This document shows, piece after piece, positions 7,774-14,416 of a DNA stretch of 19,868 nt (its first letter is position 1; each line of letters opens with the position of its first letter). The notes under the pieces were generated by a model that saw only the letters and a list, made by a program, of their open reading frames with translations, was not told where the DNA came from and searched no databases. The position numbers were made by a program, and so were the translations under genes. The stretch lies in NCBI GenBank assembly GCA_902767235.1, contig CACXGR010000096.1, positions 1-19,868 of the forward strand. The letters are read 5' to 3'. This stretch comes from an uncultured Lachnospiraceae bacterium. Lineage in GTDB: Bacteria; Bacillota; Clostridia; Lachnospirales; Lachnospiraceae.

Positions 7774-9054
7774 TCACGCCTTCCTCTTCGCATCACCGGG
7801 ATGCACACTTTTGACCTCCGTCTCCAGCCTTCCGTCTCTTAGCTGCACATTCAAAATATCGCCGGTCCTGACCCGATCCACAGAGACGACGGTCCGTCCT
7901 GATCCGTCGCTCACATAGCCGTATCCGCCGGATAATTTGGCGAGGGGAGATCGCTGCTCCAGTCCGGCCGCATACAGGCGCATTTGGTTGTGGGCATCCG
8001 TCAGTTTTCTGTCCATGCGGCTCTGCAGCCGCTCGCTCTGATCCGCCTTTCTCCTGCAGATGTCGATCCTGCGCGCCATCGACGTATTCAGTTTCTCCTC
8101 GCACTGGGCCGCGAACATTCTTCTGTCCCGGATCCTGGACGCGGGCGACAGATGCGCGAGCTCCCTGCGAAGACTCTCCGTGCTGCGCCTGAGATGAAAA
8201 ATGCGGTTTTCCATGCTTCCTCTAAGGCGCCGCTCAAAGGCATCCAGATCACTTTGGAACTGTTCATAGGAGAATACCGCCAGCTCTGCCGCCGCTGAAG
8301 GCGTCGGCGCCCTCAGATCCGCGACGTAGTCGGAGATCACGGTATCTGTCTCATGGCCAACCGCTGAAATGATCGGAGTCCCGCACTCAAAGACAGCCTC
8401 CGCGACGGATTCCTCGTTAAAAGCCCACAGGTCTTCCAGCGAGCCGCCGCCCCTGCCGATGATGATGACGTCCACGCCATAGCGGTCCAGTTTCCGGATC
8501 CCCTCGCATATACTGGCTGCCGCGCCGTCTCCCTGTACGACCGCCGGGTACAATATGATCTGTATATACGGATTTCTTCTTGTGGAAATATTGATGATAT
8601 CGCGGATCGCGGCGCCCGTCGGAGCCGTCACCACGCCCAGCGTCTGAATATATCCGGGTATCGGTTTCTTGTAGATCTCGTCGAACATGCCGGTCTCCTC
8701 AAGCCTGCGCTTGAGTTCTTCATACCGGGCATTGAGAAGGCCGACGCCGTCGAGGACGATCCGGTCGGCATAGAGCTGATACCGCCCGTCACGCTCATAT
8801 ACGTCCACTGTGCCGGCGGCGATCACCTGGTCTCCCTCTTTCATACGAAAAGAAAGGCCCCTGCGCCGACCTGCGAACATGACGCAGGAGATCGTGCCCG
8901 AGGCATCTTTCAAAGTAAAATAGATATGTCCCGAAGAATGGTATTTGCAGTTGCTGACTTCTCCGCGCACGTAAATAGAGTGGAGAATGTAGTCCTCCGC
9001 AAACATACTCTTTATATATCGGTTAACCTGAGATACAGAGTATACGTTTCTCAT
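7774..9054 (-). CDS. xseA: Exodeoxyribonuclease VII large subunit
   Basis: Catalytic subunit of exonuclease VII. The 426 residues fit the family (about 400-460). The N-terminal OB-fold (about 1-100) starts with the typical YSVSQVNRYIKSMF and includes GEVSNCKYHSSGHIYFTLKD. The catalytic region contains GVVTAPTGAAIRDI (near 135), IIGRGGGSLEDLWAFN (about 198-213) and SAVGHETDTVISD followed by DLRAPTPSAAAEL (about 230-255), the signature blocks of XseA. A long charged helical arm follows (about 265-370), then a small C-terminal domain (LSGGYGYV). The ATG overlaps the nusB stop as ATGA, with AAGGAG 4 bases upstream. B. subtilis has folD between nusB and xseA; here it is absent. Confidence 0.96.
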   Translation of the reverse strand: MRNVYSVSQVNRYIKSMFAEDYILHSIYVRGEVSNCKYHSSGHIYFTLKDASGTISCVMFAGRRRGLSFRMKEGDQVIAAGTVDVYERDGRYQLYADRIVLDGVGLLNARYEELKRRLEETGMFDEIYKKPIPGYIQTLGVVTAPTGAAIRDIINISTRRNPYIQIILYPAVVQGDGAAASICEGIRKLDRYGVDVIIIGRGGGSLEDLWAFNEESVAEAVFECGTPIISAVGHETDTVISDYVADLRAPTPSAAAELAVFSYEQFQSDLDAFERRLRGSMENRIFHLRRSTESLRRELAHLSPASRIRDRRMFAAQCEEKLNTSMARRIDICRRKADQSERLQSRMDRKLTDAHNQMRLYAAGLEQRSPLAKLSGGYGYVSDGSGRTVVSVDRVRTGDILNVQLRDGRLETEVKSVHPGDAKRKA

Positions 9055-9563
9055 ATTCTCCTTGTAATATAAGTCTCGCCTTTGCGCTCTGACACGGTGC
9101 CCTGTGAAGAATATTTCCCGCCTGCCTTATTGCCGCCGGCGTTCTGCTTTTTCCTGTTCTCCTTGCCCGATACACCGGCCAGCACGCCGTTGATGAAGGC
9201 GCCGGTGCCCTCGTCGCCGAACTTCTTGCCCAGTTCCACCGCTTCATTGATGGCCACACCGGTCGGCACGCTGTCGTCGTACAGGATCTCATAGGTGCCC
9301 AGTCTCAGGATCGCGAGCTCCACTTTGGGCAGGCGGTTCGTGGACCACCCCTCCAGCTTCTCTCCCAGGGCTTTGTCGATCTCTGGGAGCCTTTCGACGA
9401 TCGCCGAGCATTTGGCCGTGATGAACGCTTTGTCCTTATCACTGACCGTCATGTCTCCGCTGTCAAAAAAGTACCGGATCTGGTCTTCCATACCTTCCCT
9501 GCCGCTAAACTCTGTTCTGAAAAGCAGTTTAAAGATCTGCTCTCTCAAACTCTTTCTGTTCAT
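9051..9563 (-). CDS. nusB: Transcription antitermination factor NusB
   Basis: NusB pairs with ribosomal protein S10 (NusE) at boxA sites for processive antitermination on rRNA operons. The all-helical NusB fold is recognisable from residue 1 to about 132: LREQIFKLLFRTEF, then KLEGWSTNRLPKVELAILRLGTYEI, then VAINEAVELGKKFGDEGTGAFINGVLAGV, the most conserved part of the family. The total of 170 residues is longer than the usual 130-145 because of a basic, low-complexity tail of about 38 residues rich in Lys, Gly, Asn and Arg. Only a weak ribosome binding site is visible before the ATG. It follows the Asp23-family gene by 18 bases and overlaps xseA by 4. Confidence 0.94.
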   Translation of the reverse strand: MNRKSLREQIFKLLFRTEFSGREGMEDQIRYFFDSGDMTVSDKDKAFITAKCSAIVERLPEIDKALGEKLEGWSTNRLPKVELAILRLGTYEILYDDSVPTGVAINEAVELGKKFGDEGTGAFINGVLAGVSGKENRKKQNAGGNKAGGKYSSQGTVSERKGETYITRRI

Positions 9564-9581
9564 ATCTTTATGTTTCTACCT

Positions 9582-9959
9582 TTATTCGTTTGATGTGATG
9601 CCTGCGACCCGGATATTGACGTCCTTCACTTCCAGGCCGGTCATGTTCTCGATCGCAGCCCGGACTCTGTTCTGGACCTTGCTGCAGGTCTCCGGAATGC
9701 TGTACCCATATACGAGATCCAGTGCCATATCCACCTTGACGCCTTCCTTTTTCACATCAGCCTTCACTGCTTTGCCGAGTCTGCGCATGCCGCCTTTGCT
9801 GACAGCCTCCATGTCCAGACCGCCCGAAACACATGCGACGCCTTCCACCTCCAGCGCGGCAAAAGCGGCGATCAGAGCCACCACGTCGTCAGCGATCTTC
9901 ACTGTGCCGACATCGGATGCGTCTGTATATCTTTCAACCGTATTTTTTTCCTGTGCCAT
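9582..9959 (-). CDS. Asp23/Gls24 family envelope stress response protein (YqhY-like by position)
   Basis: A 125-residue cytoplasmic protein of the Asp23/Gls24 family, with no signal peptide or membrane segment. Family features are GTVKIADDVVALIAAFAALE (about 18-37), then a Gly-rich block, VKVDMALDLVYGYSIPETC, and a C-terminal stretch ending in LEVKDVNIRVAGI. Family members such as S. aureus Asp23 are linked to cell-envelope stress. The closest positional match is B. subtilis YqhY, which also lies directly before nusB and has been tied to acetyl-CoA carboxylase control. Here no acc genes are adjacent upstream; prfC is. It is probably the first gene of the long operon down to pcrA, since the region before it holds a candidate promoter and a perfect palindrome. 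GGGAGG lies 5 bases before the ATG. The exact role is unknown. Confidence 0.92.
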   Translation of the reverse strand: MAQEKNTVERYTDASDVGTVKIADDVVALIAAFAALEVEGVACVSGGLDMEAVSKGGMRRLGKAVKADVKKEGVKVDMALDLVYGYSIPETCSKVQNRVRAAIENMTGLEVKDVNIRVAGITSNE

Positions 9960-9983
9960 AACAGCCTCCCGTTCATCTATCTG

Positions 9984-10021
9984 AATATATCGGTGTATAT
10001 TTAAATATACACCGATATATT
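9984..10021. repeat. Perfect 38-bp palindrome, candidate operator before the Asp23-family gene
   Basis: The half-site AATATATCGGTGTATATTT is followed at once by its exact reverse complement, giving a 38-base palindrome with no spacer. It lies in the 89-base gap between prfC and the Asp23-family gene, 24 bases upstream of the latter's ATG, and its right end overlaps a candidate -10 element. On the minus strand no T-run follows it, which argues against a classical terminator. A regulator-binding site or an RNA hairpin formed in read-through transcripts from prfC are the main alternatives. The palindrome is seen; any function is inferred. Confidence 0.75.
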
Positions 10022-10048
10022 TTATCAGATTCCGTCATATTTGCATAG
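10019..10048 (-). promoter_or_regulatory. Candidate extended -10 promoter for the Asp23-nusB-xseAB operon
   Basis: On the minus strand TGATAAAAT gives an extended -10 (TG-N-TAAAAT, hexamer at 10019-10024). The -35 position, 17 bases upstream, reads TATGCA at about 10042-10047, a poor match. The start of transcription would fall near 10012, inside the palindrome. The call is weak because A/T-rich DNA produces such matches by chance. Confidence 0.35.
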
Positions 10049-11641
10049 TCAGCCCCTCGAAAATTCGGCCAGTTCCAGACCTTCGTTTCGGTCCAGCACC
10101 ATCTGCACCGACCAGGGATTGATAAAGAGAAGGAGCGGGTTGCCCTTCAGGTCCTCGATCCTCTTCATGTCCGTCGTGCCTGTGATGTGCATGATGTCGG
10201 TGTTGCATTTGGTGATCCACCTTATATGCTCATACGGCAGCTGCTCCAGTAAGATATCCACGTTATACTCGCTCTTCAATCTGAACTGAAGAACGTCGAA
10301 CTGCAGCATGCCGACGACGCCGCAGATAATCTCTTCCATTCCCGTGTGCAGCTCCCTGAAGATCTGGATCGCGCCTTCCTGTGCGATCTGTGTGATCCCC
10401 TTGACAAACTGGTCACGCTTCATAGTATCCACCTGCCGGACTCTGGCGAAGTGCTCAGGCGCGAAAGTCGGAATGCCCTCATAGCGGAAATTCGCCTTCG
10501 GGGTGCAGAACGTATCTCCGATGGAATAGAGCCCCGGGTCAAAAATGCCGATGATATCGCCCGCATATGCCTCCGAGAGGATCTTGCGGTCACTGGCCAT
10601 CAGCTGCTGAGGCTGAGAGAGCCTCTGGATCCTGCCGCTCTGTACATGTTTGACATCCATACCGATATCATATCTGCCGGAACAGATCCGGATAAAGGCC
10701 ACTCTGTCTCTGTGCGCCTTATTCATATTGGCCTGGATCTTGAAGACAAAGGCGGAGAAGTTGTCTTCCACGGGATCCACCGGCCCCTGGTCTGTCATTC
10801 TCGCAGACGGGGCAGGCGCCATTTCCAGGAAATGCCGAAGGAAAATCTCCACGCCGAAGTTGTTGAGCGCGGAACCGAAAAAGACCGGTGTCAGCATTCC
10901 GGCACGCACCGCTTCAATATCAAATGAAGCGCTCGCTCCGTCCAAGAGGTCCACTTCATCCCGCAGCTGTTCCGATGCGTCCTCGCCGAGTTCTTCCAGG
11001 ATCCTGTCCTCGTCGCTGAGCGAGATTCTGGTCTCAGTCCCCTCTTTGGTCCCCTTTTGGGTATCCGCGTATGTGATGACCTCTCCGTTCTCCCTGTCAT
11101 AGACGCCTTTGAAGGCCTTGCCCGAGCCGATCGGCCAATTCATGGGACAGGTATCGATCCCCAGGTTCTTCTCTATATCGTCCAAAAGATCAAATGTGTC
11201 CAGGGCGTCCCTGTCCATCTTGTTGATAAAAGTGAAAATGGGGATGTGCCGCATTGTGCAGACTTTGAACAGTTTCTTCGTCTGCGGCTCAACGCCCTTG
11301 GCGCCGTCAATAACCATGACCGCCGAGTCCGCCGCCATCAGTGTCCGGTACGTATCTTCCGAGAAATCCTGGTGGCCGGGCGTGTCCAAAATATTGATGC
11401 AGCATCCGTCATATTCAAACTGCAGGACGGAACTCGTCACCGAGATACCTCTCTGCTTCTCTATCTCCATCCAGTCTGAGACGGCGTGCCTTGCCGTCGC
11501 CTTTCCCTTGACACTTCCCGCCAGATTGATCGCGCCGCCGTACAGAAGAAATTTCTCGGTAAGTGTGGTCTTGCCGGCATCGGGATGGGATATAATGGCA
11601 AACGTTCTTCTTCTTGCGATCTCCTGCGCTGTTGTTGGCAT
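10049..11641 (-). CDS. prfC: Peptide chain release factor 3 (RF3)
   Basis: RF3 is a translational GTPase that recycles RF1/RF2 from the ribosome after peptide release. With the ATG at 11641 the protein is 530 residues, practically the E. coli length (529). The GTPase domain has G1 HPDAGKTT (19-26), the switch I block with EIEKQRGISVTSS, G3 DTPGHQDFSEDTYRT, and G4 NKMDRD. This is followed by domain II and the RF3-specific C-terminal domain (EEIICGVVGMLQFDVLQFRLKSEY). EF-G-like features beyond this are absent. AGGAG lies 10 bases before the chosen ATG. The frame is open to an ATG at 11698, but that falls inside the hairpin after pnp and its residues do not match RF3. It stands between pnp and the Asp23-family gene, probably as its own short unit or in read-through from pnp. 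Confidence 0.95.
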   Translation of the reverse strand: MPTTAQEIARRRTFAIISHPDAGKTTLTEKFLLYGGAINLAGSVKGKATARHAVSDWMEIEKQRGISVTSSVLQFEYDGCCINILDTPGHQDFSEDTYRTLMAADSAVMVIDGAKGVEPQTKKLFKVCTMRHIPIFTFINKMDRDALDTFDLLDDIEKNLGIDTCPMNWPIGSGKAFKGVYDRENGEVITYADTQKGTKEGTETRISLSDEDRILEELGEDASEQLRDEVDLLDGASASFDIEAVRAGMLTPVFFGSALNNFGVEIFLRHFLEMAPAPSARMTDQGPVDPVEDNFSAFVFKIQANMNKAHRDRVAFIRICSGRYDIGMDVKHVQSGRIQRLSQPQQLMASDRKILSEAYAGDIIGIFDPGLYSIGDTFCTPKANFRYEGIPTFAPEHFARVRQVDTMKRDQFVKGITQIAQEGAIQIFRELHTGMEEIICGVVGMLQFDVLQFRLKSEYNVDILLEQLPYEHIRWITKCNTDIMHITGTTDMKRIEDLKGNPLLLFINPWSVQMVLDRNEGLELAEFSRG

Positions 11642-11677
11642 AATCGTTCTTCTCCTGATCTTTGCGATGTATAAAGG

Positions 11678-11726
11678 AACCCGGCAGAGCCAGCGCATTC
11701 TGATGAATGCCCTGGCCCGCCGGGTT
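11678..11726 (-). terminator. Long imperfect hairpin between pnp and prfC, probable pnp terminator or processing stem
   Basis: Inverted repeats AACCCGGC (11678-11685) with GCCGGGTT (11719-11726), GCCAG (11689-11693) with CTGGC (11712-11716) and GCATTC (11695-11700) with GAATGC (11705-11710) form one stem of 19 pairs with two small internal interruptions and a 4-base loop. It lies 15 bases after the pnp stop. On the minus strand it is followed by CCTTTATAC, a weak U-run, so termination may be partial. A protective 3' stem or RNase III site is an alternative. Confidence 0.55.
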
Positions 11727-11740
11727 TACGTGATGTTCGA

Positions 11741-13843
11741 TCACTTATTCTTTTTCTGCTTGTTGACGTCCTTCATGGAGAAACTCATTCTTCCCATTCT
11801 GTCCTTTCCAAGGCAGACAACCGTGACCTTATCGCCAAGTGTCAGAACATCTTCCACATGGTCGATGCGGCGGTTCGCGATCTTGGAGATATGGACCATG
11901 CCTTCCTTGCCGGGTGCAAACTCGATGAAGGCACCGAATTCCTTGATGCTGACGACAACGCCGTCGAGGATCTGGCCCTCTTCAAATTCGGAAACGATCG
12001 TATTGATATACTTCTTGGCCATTTCCATGCCCTTGGCGTCATTGCCGCAGATGGAAACGCTGCCGTCATCCTCGATGTCGATCTGAACGCCGGTGCGCTT
12101 GATGATCTCATTGATGGTCTTGCCGCGCTGGCCGACCACGTCGCCGATCTTCTCGGGATCGATCTGCAGGAAGTCGATCTTGGGCGCATACTTGTTGACT
12201 GTCTCACGGGGCTCGGCGATGGCGTCCTTCATAACGCCGTTCATGATGAACTCGCGGGCGTCTTTGCATCTCGCAATGGCGCCTTCCACAATGGGTCTTG
12301 TCAGGCCGTGGATCTTGATATCCATCTGGATCGCCGTGATGCCCTTGTGTGTGCCCGTCACCTTGAAGTCCATGTCGCCGAAGAAGTCCTCAAGGCCCTG
12401 GATGTCGGTGAGCAGCACGAAGTCGTCGTCTGTATCTCCGGTCACAAGACCGCAGCTGATGCCGGCCACCTGGGACTTGATCGGGACGCCTGCAGCCATC
12501 AGTGCCATACAGGATGCGCATGTGGAAGCCATGGAGGTGGATCCGTTGGATTCAAAAGTCTCAGACACCGCACGGATGGAGTAAGGGAATTCCTCGATGG
12601 AAGGAAGCACAGGGATCAGCGCTCTCTCGGCAAGCGCGCCGTGGCCGATCTCTCTTCTGCCCGGTCCTCTGGATACTCTCGTCTCGCCGACAGAATAAGC
12701 CGGGAAATTGTACTGGTGCACATATCTCTTCTCTGTGATATTGGGGTCCAGGCCCTCCACTCTCTGTGCCTCGGAGAGAGGAGCGAGCGTGACTACATCG
12801 CAGATCTGAGTCTGTCCGCGCGTGAACATGGCAGAGCCGTGTACGCGGGGGATCAGGTCGACCTCTGCTGCGAGAGGACGGATCTGGTCGAGCGCTCTTC
12901 CGTCGGGGCGCTTGTGATCCTTGAGGATCATCTTGCGGACAGTCTTCTTCTCATACTGGTAAACTGCTTCGTCCAGGATGGCGAGCCACTCCTCCTTATC
13001 GGCAAAGGCCTCTTTGAGCTTCTCTTTGCAGACTTCCACATTGCCTTCTCTGACCTGCTTGTCGTCTGTAAAGACAGCCACTTCCATCTCTGCGGGCGTT
13101 ACGATCTCGCGGATCGCAGCGAACATCTCCTCGGGGATCGCGCAGCTCTCATACTCTCTCTTGGCCTTGCCGCACTCCTCACGGATCTGGTTGATCCATG
13201 CGATGATCTTTTTGTTCTGCTCATCCGCCATATAGATATAGCGGATCATATCCTCTTCCGGAACTTCATTGGCGCCCGCCTCGATCATGATGACCTTATC
13301 CGCAGTGGAAGCGACCGTAAGTCTGAGATCGCCTGTATCCCACTGGATCTGGCTGGGGTTGATGATCACTTCGCCGTCCACAAGGCCGACCTGTGTAGCG
13401 GCGCAGGGGCCGTCAAAGGGAATATCGGAAATCGTCGTGGCGATGGAAGCGCCGAGCATTGCGACCATCTCCGGTCTGCATTCGGGATCAACGCTCATGA
13501 CCATGCACTCCAGGGTCACGTCGTTTCTCATATCTTTGGGGAACAGGGGACGCATAGGTCTGTCGATGACTCTGCTGGTCAAAATAGCGTTCTCGCTGGG
13601 CTTGCCCTCTCTCTTGTTGAATCCGCCGGGCATTTTACCTACAGCATAATACTTCTCACTGTATTCAACGCTGAGCGGGAAGAAATCGATTCCGTCCCTG
13701 GGTGCAGCAGATGCTGTCGCCGTGCACAGCAGTGTCGTGTCGCCGTAATGAATAAACGCGCATCCGCCTGCCTGTTTACCTACTCTGCCGATATCAACGC
13801 TCAGTGTCCTGCCGGCAAGGTCCATTGAATAAGTCTTGTACAT
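11741..13843 (-). CDS. pnp: Polyribonucleotide nucleotidyltransferase (PNPase)
   Basis: PNPase is a trimeric 3'-5' exoribonuclease that degrades RNA phosphorolytically and can add tails. The 700 residues match the family. The domains in order are the first RNase PH core (1 to about 140, with VGKMPGGFNKREGKPSE), a helical linker (about 150-220), the second RNase PH core (about 315-540, with GHGALAERAL and MASTCASCMALMAAGVPIK), KH (about 555-612, GxxG loop GQRG at 571-574) and S1 (about 620-690, FGAFIEFAPGKEGMVHIS). Asp486 and Asp492 in EDFFGDMDF are the conserved metal-binding acids. AAAGGAG lies 6 bases before the ATG. It follows rpsO by 156 bases carrying two hairpins, the standard rpsO-pnp arrangement. 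Codons UUA, CUA and UCA are absent from nearly the whole gene, a sign of strong codon selection. Confidence 0.98.
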   Translation of the reverse strand: MYKTYSMDLAGRTLSVDIGRVGKQAGGCAFIHYGDTTLLCTATASAAPRDGIDFFPLSVEYSEKYYAVGKMPGGFNKREGKPSENAILTSRVIDRPMRPLFPKDMRNDVTLECMVMSVDPECRPEMVAMLGASIATTISDIPFDGPCAATQVGLVDGEVIINPSQIQWDTGDLRLTVASTADKVIMIEAGANEVPEEDMIRYIYMADEQNKKIIAWINQIREECGKAKREYESCAIPEEMFAAIREIVTPAEMEVAVFTDDKQVREGNVEVCKEKLKEAFADKEEWLAILDEAVYQYEKKTVRKMILKDHKRPDGRALDQIRPLAAEVDLIPRVHGSAMFTRGQTQICDVVTLAPLSEAQRVEGLDPNITEKRYVHQYNFPAYSVGETRVSRGPGRREIGHGALAERALIPVLPSIEEFPYSIRAVSETFESNGSTSMASTCASCMALMAAGVPIKSQVAGISCGLVTGDTDDDFVLLTDIQGLEDFFGDMDFKVTGTHKGITAIQMDIKIHGLTRPIVEGAIARCKDAREFIMNGVMKDAIAEPRETVNKYAPKIDFLQIDPEKIGDVVGQRGKTINEIIKRTGVQIDIEDDGSVSICGNDAKGMEMAKKYINTIVSEFEEGQILDGVVVSIKEFGAFIEFAPGKEGMVHISKIANRRIDHVEDVLTLGDKVTVVCLGKDRMGRMSFSMKDVNKQKKNK

Positions 13844-13924
13844 TACTCTCTCCTTTTTCTTCTTTCTTCGTCTTCTTCTCTTCTCGATCCCGCTTCAGTG
13901 CGGGGCCCTTGCGTCTTCTTCTCC

Positions 13925-13942
13925 CGTCATATTTCTATGACG
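13925..13942 (-). promoter_or_regulatory. Small GAAA-capped hairpin in the rpsO-pnp spacer
   Basis: On the minus strand CGTCATA-GAAA-TATGACG forms a 7-pair stem closed by a GNRA-type tetraloop. It lies 82 bases before the pnp ATG and just after the larger hairpin. In E. coli the pnp leader folds into stems cut by RNase III for PNPase autocontrol; a similar role here is inference only. Confidence 0.45.
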
Positions 13943-13946
13943 AGAA

Positions 13947-13985
13947 AGAGACGGTATAAACCGGCTTCCGGTCCAGACCGTCTCT
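13947..13985 (-). terminator. Hairpin after rpsO (terminator or processing stem)
   Basis: AGAGACGGT (13947-13955) pairs with ACCGTCTCT (13977-13985), and an inner stem ACCGG (13960-13964) pairs with CCGGT (13968-13972), giving a two-tier hairpin 14 bases after the rpsO stop. On the minus strand it is followed by TTTCTCG, only a short U-rich stretch. It could partly terminate rpsO transcripts or be a cleavage site separating rpsO from pnp mRNA. Confidence 0.5.
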
Positions 13986-13999
13986 CAAATCCCTATGAA

Positions 14000-14266
14000 T
14001 TACTTTCTGATTCCGAGTCTCTTGATCAGGGAACGATAGCCTTCCAGATCCGTTCTCTTGAGGTAGTCAAGAAGGGCTCTGCGCTTACCGACCATCTTCT
14101 GAAGGCCTCTTGCGCTGTGGTGATCCTTCTTGTTCGCCTTCATGTGCTCAGTCAGTTCCTTGATCCTTGCTGTCAGGATCGCGATCTGAACTTCCGGTGA
14201 ACCGGTATCGCCTTCAAATCTTGCGTACTCATTGATAACGGCTGTTTTCTTTTCTTTGGTAATCAT
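14000..14266 (-). CDS. rpsO: 30S ribosomal protein S15
   Basis: S15 is a primary binding protein of the 16S rRNA central domain. The 88 residues match the usual length of 88-89 and the whole sequence is family-typical: INEYARFEGDTGSPEVQIA (about 11-29), ILTARIKELTEHMKANKKDHHSARGL with the conserved His-His-Ser-Arg-Gly RNA contact, then KRRALLDYLKRTDLEGYRSLIKRLGIRK. AAAAGGAG lies 6-7 bases before the ATG. A strong promoter lies about 90 bases upstream, so it is transcribed separately from ribF, and pnp follows. S15 often represses its own mRNA by binding the leader. Confidence 0.98.
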   Translation of the reverse strand: MITKEKKTAVINEYARFEGDTGSPEVQIAILTARIKELTEHMKANKKDHHSARGLQKMVGKRRALLDYLKRTDLEGYRSLIKRLGIRK

Positions 14267-14349
14267 AGCTTTCTCCTTTTCTTTTTATCCGCCGTACACC
14301 GGGGCCGCGCCGGAGCAGCTTCGACCTAAGTGTCGGTAGTCGTCAAACA
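14267..14349 (-). promoter_or_regulatory. Structured 5' leader of rpsO, possible S15 autoregulatory site
   Basis: If transcription starts near 14349, the leader is about 83 bases. It is GC-rich in the middle and can form short stems (CGAC with GTCG, CCGG with CCGG) before an A-rich Shine-Dalgarno region. S15 leader control is known in several bacterial groups with different RNA shapes. I cannot match this leader to a named class, so the function is inference. Confidence 0.3.
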
Positions 14350-14355
14350 GATGGT

Positions 14356-14384
14356 ATTTTACCATATTCTGTCCGTTATGTAAA
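14356..14384 (-). promoter_or_regulatory. Sigma-A-type promoter for rpsO
   Basis: On the minus strand TTTACA (14379-14384) is separated by 17 bases from TAAAAT (14356-14361), one mismatch each from the TTGACA and TATAAT consensus and at the ideal spacing. It lies in the ribF-rpsO gap, about 90 bases before the rpsO ATG. The -10 element sits inside a small dyad, ATGGTA-TTT-TACCAT (14351-14365), which may be chance or an operator. Confidence 0.75.
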
Positions 14385-14416
14385 CATGATTTTTCTCTGT
14401 TTTGCCCCTTTGTTTA

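Noticed and set aside
7773..7808. Longer xseB starts inside xseA
   Set aside because: The ATG at 7772 has a good ribosome binding site and gives the normal XseB length.
11642..11698. Longer prfC start
   Set aside because: The ATG falls within the hairpin after pnp, and RF3 homology begins at the downstream ATG.
11858..13828. A 656-codon open frame on the plus strand opposite pnp
   Set aside because: It mirrors the pnp codons in register, has no recognisable domain or ribosome binding context, and is explained by the lack of UUA, CUA and UCA codons in pnp.
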